NCBI GenBank assembly: GCA_030686995.1
Contig: CM060704.1
Span: forward strand, 169,204,218 to 169,268,217
Length of the DNA: 64,000 nucleotides
Direction of reading: 5' to 3'
Source of the DNA: Artemisia argyi
Lineage: Eukaryota; Streptophyta; Magnoliopsida; Asterales; Asteraceae
Below are positions 45,862-54,364 of this stretch, piece by piece. Within the stretch, counting starts at the first letter, position 1. Each line of letters starts with the position of its first letter. Position numbers and translations under genes: made by a program. The notes beneath the pieces were generated by a model. The model was given only the letters and a program-made list of their open reading frames with translations, ran no database searches and was not told the DNA's origin.

Positions 45862-46165
45862 CATTGGGCATTGATCCAGTGGGTGGAGCATTCATTCTTG
45901 AGTCAAGTGACTCGGGTACGAATCCCATCCCTGGCACTTTGGTTCAAGACAGGTACCCACCTCCGCAAAACCTATGGGATCACTGGATAGTCTTTGTGGA
46001 TAAGAGCTCAAGAGTCCGAGAGTCTCGGTTCACTCCAGTTGGTGACGCACTAGGCCAGGAGAGTTTCCCGGAGCCATTCCTTGTGGTGGACAATGGCTGG
46101 TGTCAAAAGGCACCCGGGGTCAAAATGTTCCCGTCAATCTACAACTTATGTGGATATTGGAAAAG
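45862..46165 (+). mobile_element. SINE-like candidate
   Basis: The first 70 bases resemble a tRNA-derived Pol III promoter: 'gatccagtgggtggagc' as A-box region and GGGTACGAATCCC (45915-45927) as B-box. The following ~200 bases have ordinary composition. The 101-codon frame across it is not a recognised protein. No poly-A tail or target duplication was identified. Confidence 0.35.
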
Positions 46166-47285
46166 GTAAACATAAATATTTGATTTTGAAATAGATAAAA
46201 AGTAGAAGCGTAAAATTAAATTTTTTTCGTTATCTTAAAGTTGCCTTTCAATTTCATAAGAGAGAGCAAACAAAAGAAACTTGGCATTTATTAGGAACAT
46301 ACACAAAACTACTATGTTTTGTTAAATAAATTTTAAAAGTACTATTGGTTAACTAATAAATTTAACCTTTTTCAATATATATATATACATAGTATATATA
46401 CGTAGTATAAAATAATAAAAAATATATATAGTACCTAGACCCGTACCCGCCCCATTATCCATTGCGTACCTGGTTAATATTACCCATCGGTTTTTCTGTT
46501 TCCCCATGGGTATCGGACATCCGCAACAAAATGGAAGATATGAAAATAAAGTCACACTAAAACCCACCGACATAACAAATCAACACACCATAATATATTC
46601 AATTTGTTTTAAAGTTAAAGGATATGAATATCGTATAAAGCGATTAACGATTTCGATTGATTCATGTACAATATCTAGATATGTTAGATGATAGAAATAT
46701 TTAGTATATAAATATAATGAAAGAAATTATATATATAGTATAAACGAGTGAGGGCACCCGAGCGTTGCAGCGAGAATGTTGTGTCTAATCTAAAATCGAA
46801 ATAAAATGATCGGGAAAAAAATTTATTAAGGACTAAATTTGCAAAAGATCGCTATCGGGGGACTAACGGTGTTATTTACAGCTAACCGGAAGGACCATTT
46901 TTGTAAATTCGTTAGGTACAAAATATAAAAATGGTATTTGGCGGAACCATCTCAAGTCCGTGTACCTTTTTAAGACAAAAATCTGGAAATAATATGTTTT
47001 TTTACGTAAAAAGTCCCTAAAATTCTCTATGTGTTGCATCGTTAGTCCCTGGCGTTTTGCATCGTTAGTACCTGAAGTAGCTGTGGAAATCGGGCGGGTA
47101 TTACCAAAACCCGTACCCGACTAAAAAAACATATGAATACCCAAACCCGTATCCAAACCCGCCAACCCGCATTCGAACCCGACCCAACCGGTTCGGGTTT
47201 CGGTTTTCTCCATCGGTTTCGGGTACTTTTGCCATCCCTAAATAGCACTCAAACCGAACAAAAATAACCGTTAATACGCCGGAAT
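46166..47285. repeat. Spacer with repeat fragments
   Basis: About 46744-46935 is a truncated copy of the Helitron-like family of 36277-36935 (GGGCACCCGAGCGTTGCAGC, then GGACTAACGGTG). About 47075-47225 is a cluster of CGGGT/ACCCG phrases ('aaacccgtacccgac', 'cgaacccgacccaaccggtt'), a common wording in plant foldback or hAT-type MITEs. No gene. Confidence 0.45.
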
Positions 47286-47640
47286 TCTATAGCTTTAACT
47301 CACGAGCATTGCTAAAGCCTCCTATAATATCCTCCGACACACAAAATAATATGGCCTTTGATCCTCTTACTAAATCATTCTACAAATCCTCCTACACACA
47401 CAATAATATTAAATAGTTTTTCTCTGCTCATTCTCTCTCTGCGTTAAAACCGTCGGTTCTGACACTTGTTATCTTGTGAGTAGGAGGATCTGTAGGATGA
47501 TTTAGTAGGAGGATTTAGGATTTTTGCAATAATATTATGGGTTTTTCTAACTTGTTTCCACTCATTCTCTCTTTGCATCAAACGAGTTGTTCTGACACTA
47601 TCATGTGAGTAGGAGGATAAATAGGACGATTTATCATTTC
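47286..47640. mobile_element. Foldback MITE-like element
   Basis: 'tcctcttactaaatcattct' plus 'acaaatcctcctacaca' (47363-47400) pairs with 'gtgagtaggaggatctgta' plus 'ggatgatttagtaggagga' (47475-47512). A further 'gtgagtaggaggataaat' follows at 47607. No ORF. It lies about 270 bases upstream of the MADS gene. Confidence 0.5.
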
Positions 47641-47905
47641 TCTTAGCTCAAAGTTAGTCAAAGTCTAAAAGAATTCGACAAACTAAAAAAATTCGCCATT
47701 TGTGGAAAACGCCTCTTTCTCTTCACCCGTATTTAGCAACACGCACTAAAAACACAGTTTTTTCACATATACCTTTTTAAATCAAGAAAATAAATCTACT
47801 ATTTTTACTCAATATTTGCCAAATTCCTTTCTGGATTTTGTTTATTGGGTGATTTTAGATAAACAATATAAATCTTTTTTAGGTTTGGTGGTTTGAATAA
47901 AAAGA

Positions 47906-48601
47906 ATGGGCAGAGGTAAGGTTCAAATGAAGAAAATTGAGAAAGCGAGTTCAAGACGAGTGACTTTTTCAAAGAGGAAGGCTGGTTTAATTAGAAAAGC
48001 AAGAGAATTGTCTGTGCTTTGTGATGCTGAAGTTGGGATTGTTGTCTTTTCCAGTACTGGTCGTTTGTATGAGTTTTGCAGTACTAGTATGAGGGGAATT
48101 ATTGATCGATACAATGTGGCTAAAGAACAATCTACATCACAAATGCAAGCTGAGATGAGGCAACAACAAGCTGAGCTAGAACATTTGAGAAATGAAGTTT
48201 CAAGGCTCAAATATGAAAATGCGTGGTTAACGGGCAGTAACCTTAACGGAGCGACTGTGCTGGAATTGCATCAATTAGAGCAACGACTGAATGATGGTCT
48301 AATTTCAGTCAAACAAAACAAGGATGCTATGCTGTTTGAGGAGATTGGTCGTTCAAATCACAAGGAGCGAAAGCTTGATTTTGAAAATAATCTTCTTCGT
48401 GGAGAAATTGAAAGATTGAAGCGCTTTATCCCTCAAAGTGAGCAACCTACTCAACCTAGTTTCCTAGAGTACAATCCAGTAGCTGTGCCGAGTAGCAGTG
48501 CAGGTCCCTTGAAGCAGGACAGGCTCAGCCCAGATACCGTCTGCTACTATGGGTCTGATAACACTGATTCAGAAACAGCACTTCAATTGAGGCTGCGGTG
48601 A
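47906..48601 (+). CDS. MIKC-type MADS-box protein, AGL15/AGL18-like, intronless
   Basis: Single-exon ORF of 231 residues from ATG to TGA. MADS domain at 1-60 (MGRGKVQMKKIEKASSRRVT, SVLCDAEVGIVVFSSTGRLY), I region to about 90, K domain about 90-170 (LHQLEQRLNDGLISVKQNKD, then LENNLLRGEIERLKRF in outline), and a C-terminal region ending DSETALQLRLR. The K domain, the FLEYNP motif and the S-D/E-T-x-LQL ending fit the AGL15/AGL18 clade better than others I compared from memory. Such proteins bind CArG boxes as dimers in the nucleus. Usual MIKC genes have six or more introns; this one has none, which suggests a retrocopy. The usual LQLGL is LQLRL here, and several normally conserved MADS residues are changed (RKAGLIRKA). 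The frame is intact, so it may be expressed. Confidence 0.88.
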   Translation: MGRGKVQMKKIEKASSRRVTFSKRKAGLIRKARELSVLCDAEVGIVVFSSTGRLYEFCSTSMRGIIDRYNVAKEQSTSQMQAEMRQQQAELEHLRNEVSRLKYENAWLTGSNLNGATVLELHQLEQRLNDGLISVKQNKDAMLFEEIGRSNHKERKLDFENNLLRGEIERLKRFIPQSEQPTQPSFLEYNPVAVPSSSAGPLKQDRLSPDTVCYYGSDNTDSETALQLRLR

Positions 48602-49261
48602 CAGCGCTAGAACAAAGGAGGCGGCAATGCCAAAGAGGGAACAGGGAAGTTAGCTCAAGTAGCTGTGGAAATGAAGAGATGGAGCAATGATGAAGATATA
48701 TCACCTCAATATATTAATCGTCAGAGCTTATTTGATTACCATTGGAATTGGAAGTTTCTTAAAAACGGGATTTTGCGTTAAACTTTTATTCATTCTTACA
48801 TTGATTTTAAAACATTGTTTTCTTCTTTAGTAAAGAAAATTTTGAAACATTGTTTCTTCTATAGTAATGGGTGGACAAATTTTCCTACACACATAAAGCT
48901 CTATACTTTAAAAGTGTGCAATTGAACCCAGGCCAATTTTCTCGAAGAGGCCCTACTTTCTGTGTCTCGTTACGTTTACATGAATACATGACAATATGAC
49001 ATCGTAAATACTTTTAACTATATAAACATTTCGAGCTCATTTTGTTGGCTCGACCATGAGGCACAATTCTGGGTTCGAGCTTGAGTTACTCGACAAAATT
49101 TTCTCTTTTGCACCCTTACCATCGATCATTCAAGACACAAAAATCATTCAAGCACGTTCGTTCAATTCGGAGATTGTGTGTAATTATACAAACCAATGTC
49201 ATTCTCTCTTCTGGTTTTGGCTTTTTTATGTTTCTTAATTTTGTCCAGCGCTCGGCATGAT
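48602..49261. other. 3' flank of the MADS gene
   Basis: In the frame +1 to the stop, the sequence directly after it stays open for about 17 codons (DSARTKEAAMPKREQGS) before a stop. No clear poly-A tail or target duplication was found to prove retroposition. The rest is AT-rich without a gene. Confidence 0.4.
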
Positions 49262-49270
49262 AAAATAAAG

Positions 49271-51091
49271 CGAAAATTACTGCAGTCCTATTTGGAAAGC
49301 GTGTGTCTGATTCTACCCCAACTTTTTTGCACTTACAAAACTACCCCAACATGTCGCTAAGCCCTCTACGCGACATGTCCGAAGGCCAACGTGGCAACAT
49401 TTTAGAATTTAACGGGTTCGAAAAGAAACAAAAAAACAAAAAGCAACATGTCGTGAAGCCACATTAGCGACATGTTCATAGTCCATAGCGACATGTGAAT
49501 TGCAATTTGAATAGTTGCCATGAAGATTTGTTACCAATAAATGTGCTTGACTTATACTTGCTGGTTAGTCACATCTTTTGATCTTTTTGCACCATTTCAA
49601 TTTGCATGCTTTTTTTTAGCCTAGTACATTTATTACTTTTTGTTCAATGTTGCATTTAAGTTATTTCTTGACTTTATATCTAAAGTTTAGCGTTTGTATT
49701 GTACTATTTTTTTTCCATGTGTACATTTCTATGTTAGTACTATTTTTTTTTTGCATGTGTACATTTCTATCACTACAAAAAACTGGTCAAATCTTTACAC
49801 TTTTTAAAAGTGTGTAAAATTTTATTGATTTATTAATACTTAATAATGTATAAAAAGTGGTTACATTAATAAGTGTGAAAAAAATTAAAAAAACAATAAA
49901 TTTTTCATGTGTAAAAAAAAAGTTCACACTTTTAAGTGTGAAGAAATCTAAGAAATGTTCACACTAATAGGTGTGGACTCAAATTCTCCACACTTTCTTA
50001 AAATGTGGAGGCCCAAATTCTCCACACTTCCTCAAAGTGGGGGAATTTGGGTGTTACAAAATAACCTCTATACTTAGAAGTGTGGAGAAATCTTATAAAT
50101 ATTCACACTTAAAAGTGTGAACTTTTTTTAGACAACTATAAGTGTGAAAAATCTATTGTTTTACAATTTTTCCCACACTTATTAATGTAGCCAAATTTTA
50201 CACACTATTAAGTGTTAATAAATTAGTAAAATTTTAGACACTTTTTAGAAGTGTGGAGAAAAAAGTGTGGAGATTGAACTATTCTTTTTTAGTGTATGTT
50301 ACTATGTGTGTGTGTACTTTTTTGAAGTGTTTTTATGTAACACAATTTTAGTTAGAAAATCTTCTATACTCATCAGCAGATTCTGGATTTCTTTCTAAAT
50401 TTTGAGTGTATGAGTGCAAGTACATTATCAGATTTTATCATAAGGTGTTCTTAAATAATTTATACCATCTTATAGGTTATATATTATTTGCTCAAGTATG
50501 TGTCTACTTTACCTAAGTGTTTACATATTTCTTCATTTACTAAAATTTCAAGGTTGGGTTAAATTTTTAGTATATAGTCTATAATCTTTAATTCCCTTAA
50601 GAAGTTTTAAACTTTTTGTTCAACCATGTTTCTACTTAATGATTCCTATAGTACAATACAAAAACTAAACTTTAGATATAAAGTCAAGAAATAACTTAAA
50701 TGCAACATTGAACAAAAAGTAATAAATGTAAAAGGCTAAAAAAAGCATGCAAGTTGAAATGGTGCAAAAATATCAAAAGATGTGACTAACCAGCAAGTAT
50801 AAGTCAAGCACATTTATTGGTAACAAATCTTCATGGCAACTATTCAAATTGCAATTCACATGTCGCTATGGACTATGAACATGTCGCTAATGTGGCTTCA
50901 CGACATGTTGCTTTTTGTTTTTTTTTTTTGTTTTTTTTCGAACCCGTTAAATTCTAAAATGCTGCCACGTGGGCCTTCAGACATGTCGCGTAGAGGGCTT
51001 AGCGACATGTTGGGGTAGTTTTGTAAGTGCAAAAAAGTTGGGGTAGAATCAGACACACGCTTCCCAAATGGGAGTCTGTAGTAATTTTCGC
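49271..51091. mobile_element. Mutator-like element with long inverted repeats
   Basis: The ends are GCGAAAATTACTGCAG and its complement (CTGTAGTAATTTTCGC, one mismatch). They are flanked by a perfect 9-bp duplication TAAAATAAA (49262-49270 and 51092-51100), the length expected of MULEs. The inverted arms are long, about 49271-49707 and 50647-51091, and highly similar. Each arm carries several GCGACATGT or ACATGTCGC motifs in its outer ~230 bp. The loop (about 49708-50646) contains a nested CACTA-type element. There is no transposase, so it is non-autonomous. A fragment of the same family is at 32116. Confidence 0.88.
49771..50294. mobile_element. Non-autonomous CACTA-type element nested in the MULE
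   Basis: Starts CACTACAAAAAACTGG and ends CTATTCTTTTTTAGTG, so the termini are CACTA...TAGTG. A 3-bp duplication TAT flanks both sides (49768-49770 and 50295-50297). The 524-bp interior is a dense foldback of AAGTGTG/CACACTT motifs and has no ORF. Because it sits in the MULE loop it inserted later than, or travelled with, the MULE. Confidence 0.75.
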
Positions 51092-51100
51092 TAAAATAAA

Positions 51101-51620
51101 ACACAATAAGTAGAACGTTAAAATTTTTACTATGCAATATGCATACTTGAAGAATAAAGATAACAAATGTAGTAAAAATATGAATCATTGCATTCAACAG
51201 TTGGGTCTTGTCATGCATGGGAGAGTGATTTGCACACTCCGAGTCCGACTATATATATTGGGACACTTTTTTCATGCTTCAGTTATCTATGACTGCATAC
51301 TTTTTCGCCTGTGGCAAATTTAGATATTGTGCCTCATTAAACATAATACTACGTATCTTTTACTACGTAGTTGATTTTGTAATGTTTGTGATTTTGTTCC
51401 ATTGGGTATATCTTCAAGTGTAGACATTTGTTATAATGCAGGTTTCTGCTTGTTTGATTTACTGTATATTGTTAAAAACGTTTCGAGATTTCAGTGTGTA
51501 TTATTGTTGTTGATATTGAAGAGTTGGGTCCAGCCATAAATAACGAATAGTGGACTCATGTCAAGCTTAGGCTTACGTGTCTCTTTGGTTAGACAAATCG
51601 GTCGGGTAAACTGCACTAGT
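51101..51620. other. Spacer
   Basis: No gene recognised. The short frames at 51132 and nearby are not supported. Confidence 0.4.
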
Positions 51621-51835
51621 AAAAGATTCCTTAAGGGCATGGGTAGGTTTGGCTACCAGAGGTCTCAAGTTCGAGCCCCACCAGAGACTTTTACCCCTTA
51701 AGGCGGAATAGTTGGAAGTACATGTTGAGTGTTGGGTTAGCATACTGCCAATTAGATATCACTGCTACATGAACTAATAACGATCATGAAGCCGTTAAAA
51801 AAATAAAATAATAAATAAATAAAATAAATACGGAG
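51621..51835 (+). mobile_element. SINE
   Basis: tRNA-like head with 'gggtaggtttggctaccag' and a B-box AGTTCGAGCCCC (51670-51681), then a ~110-bp body and an A-rich tail (51795-51830, AAAAAAATAAAATAATAAAT). The tail merges with a CGGAGTAATAATAAT stretch, so the right border is unclear. Confidence 0.6.
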
Positions 51836-53015
51836 TAATAATAATAATAATAACAACAACATAAAGTTAATATTTTAATCATGTTTAACATCGCGTCTTT
51901 TGGTTTGAATCAGTAGATATGTTTATTGAATTATTGTATATAGTGAATCATAAAAAAGAATGACAATAATTCTTTTTGTGAATCATATGTGTTTAGTGAA
52001 TTGAACATAAAGTTAGTGATTTTTGTGAATCATATTTCAAAGCATGAACCAAAATCATGTCGATGCATGTTCAGTGATGATTCACTAATTTGATTACGAT
52101 TCACAATAAAACATCTATGAAGCATATGTTTTGGGTTTTGAATCAGAGTATTGGGTCGCTTTATAAAAAAACTAGTGTTTAATATTTTCTAAATCAAACG
52201 CTCAAGTTGTTTTTTGTCTTTTTATATATTATTTTTAATCATATGTGTTTATTTGTGAATCCTACATCATTTTTTGGTATACGAGGCAGGCAGAACCCGT
52301 GCTACGCACGGGCTAAGAATCTAATTGTTAATCGTGTATTTTTTCTGTATATTGGCGAGTGTATACTTAATTATTGTTTAGTATGTTGTATGAAATGTTT
52401 TAACTTTCTTGTATAAAAAATTTAAAGTGTTTGATGTTGTTTTGGTTTTGTGGTGTTGTATTCTATACATGGGCTTTTGGCTATTAAGTTGTGATGGCTT
52501 TGTTTCTTTAGGCCTATTACTTATTTGCATGATAAAAAATGGTTTTGTTTCTTTTGGTCTATTTCTTAGCCCTACAATACTTGTCTATTAGATGATTTTT
52601 GCATGGTAATATAAAGCACACGGGGTCTATCTAATTGGTCATAGTTTAATGTGAGTTAAATATTTTCGTTATTAAGTTTGTAAGTTAAAGTTTGTGTAAT
52701 AATATATGTATAATAATGCCATATAAACTGTATAAAAATCGTTACAAACCTTTTTAGCTCCATCTAATTTTATTATACAACTAATTTCATTGAAAATTAA
52801 CATTGAAGTCTAACTAATATTAATAAATTTTATCAATACACTCAATTCTAAATAGCTAACTAAATGAATATTAATTAACACACAATGAATAATTCCTAAA
52901 ACCTTTGGACTCCACTATTATGTCTTAAACTTAATTTTTTAATTTACAAATGGGTTTGAGCAAAACTTATATACTTTTTCTTTTATATTCATTATTCAAG
53001 TTGCATGCTTACATA
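51836..53015. other. AT-rich spacer with a Helitron-like 3' end
   Basis: At 52292-52323 the sequence CCCGTGCTACGCACGGG forms a perfect 7-bp hairpin, followed by CTAAGAATCTAA and then T. This resembles a Helitron 3' terminus (hairpin, CTRR, T). No matching 5' end was located. The remaining DNA has no recognised gene. Confidence 0.45.
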
Positions 53016-53031
53016 AACTAATCATGCTTAA

Positions 53032-53108
53032 GGGTAGTCGCCGTGGGATTAGTCGGCTGGCAATGTCGAGTCGGAAACCCATGTTACCAGAAAAAAGAAA
53101 AAAAAATT
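53032..53108 (+). mobile_element. 77-bp retroposed SINE tail with target duplication
   Basis: A 77-bp insert ending in an A-rich tract lies between two copies of AACTAATCATGCTTAA (53016-53031 and 53109-53124). This is the pattern of a 5'-truncated, poly-A-primed insertion. The body (GTCGCCGTGGGATTAGTCGG) has no Pol III boxes left. Confidence 0.7.
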
Positions 53109-53254
53109 AACTAATCATGCTTAAAAGTATCATTTAACCATTTAAATGTTGCTTTACATGCATGCTCGTGCACATTTTCTTTAATCAATTCGCACATGTG
53201 AGCTACATCAATAGAAAACACACATAAATTACTTGTATATGAAAATGCATTAAC

Positions 53255-53355
<101 letters not shown>

Positions 53356-53438
53356 TGCATTAGGTTAAATCATCAATTATTCTTGCAACCTTTTCAACTT
53401 CATCTCAATTCATAACCGACTTTTAATTGTATACTAAT

Positions 53439-53933
53439 TGTTGATACAAAAGTTGGGCGTACCTGGTTGTTGGGCTTTGCTCTTATATCAATTAGTTCCT
53501 TAGCACTTCGTTACCTGCGTACTAAGAAAAAGAACAACACCGTTAGGCTTATCGAGGGATTGTCTCCCCCGATTAGACTCCGGCGTGAGAGTAAGTAATC
53601 GAATTTGGGTTTTGGTTGAAGAGTTTAGGGATTGTGTGGATCGTACCTTGAATGAGAATCGTATGATTCTATATATAAGGGCTAAGAAACCGTGTTTCTT
53701 GCTCCTTACTCTTCGCACGCATGGTGCTTATCCGAGGTAAGGATATCTATTCCTCGAATAGATAATCCTTATCGGGTACCCGGTGGGTTAGAGTGGGCTT
53801 TCGGGCTTCGTGAGCCCAAGCGCTGATACTACGGCCCATACCATTTGTCATGGTAGCCCATTCGTAATGGGCTTAAGTGTAAGTAATGTCTATCATTTGG
53901 GCTTGCGGCCCAAATATAGGCTATACGTCATCA
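53439..53933 (-). repeat. 3' LTR of the Tat element
   Basis: 495 bp, starting TGTTGATACA and ending GTCATCA on the plus strand. TATATATA lies at 53670-53677. Confidence 0.96.
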
Positions 53934-53945
53934 TGTCCCCCCAGT
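53934..53945 (-). other. Polypurine tract
   Basis: On the minus strand the bases just before the 3' LTR read ACTGGGGGGACA, a short G-rich purine tract suited to priming plus-strand DNA synthesis. Confidence 0.75.
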
Positions 53946-54207
53946 CTAGTATGCGCGGCGCGTAGCCGCGGGTACTAGACTTAATGTAAACAGCGGTAAG
54001 CGTGGCGGGAAATTGGACAAATTGTTACCGCCCTTTTTGGAGGTGCAATGCACCTAATAGGTTCAAGATTGTTGCCTCGGAAATCGGGGGTGGTGTCCAC
54101 GTATCACTTGGGATTCGGGAAAAAGTGCATGTACCTCTTCACCTTCTAGCCATACATTCAATGTGAGTGGGTTCCACGTGGATGAGGTTTAGGGTTTTTA
54201 CTACCCC

Positions 54208-54215
54208 TATATAAG
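54208..54215 (+). promoter_or_regulatory. TATA box of the antisense gene
   Basis: TATATAAG, about 157 bases upstream of the ATG at 54365. It is followed by an 18-base C run (54224-54241) close to the expected transcription start. This is a separate promoter from the LTR one and points the other way. Confidence 0.65.
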
Positions 54216-54223
54216 GGTCACCG

Positions 54224-54241
54224 CCCCCCCCCCCCCCCCCC
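54224..54241. repeat. Homopolymer of 18 C
   Basis: Unbroken C run next to the antisense TATA box. On the opposite strand, which is the element's genomic RNA sense, it is an 18-G run about 290 bases before the 3' LTR. Confidence 0.95.
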
Positions 54242-54364
54242 TTTTTTACACACACAGTAAAAACACACATAGCTACTATTCACCTTCTTTTTCATTTCTA
54301 GAGCGTTTTTTGCAGAAAACCTTTTAACCCTCGTAGGTAACTTGTGCGTCTGCTTAGGTTTAAG

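Noticed and set aside
45862..46169. 101-codon ORF as a gene
   Set aside because: The head looks like a Pol III promoter of a SINE and no protein family is recognised.
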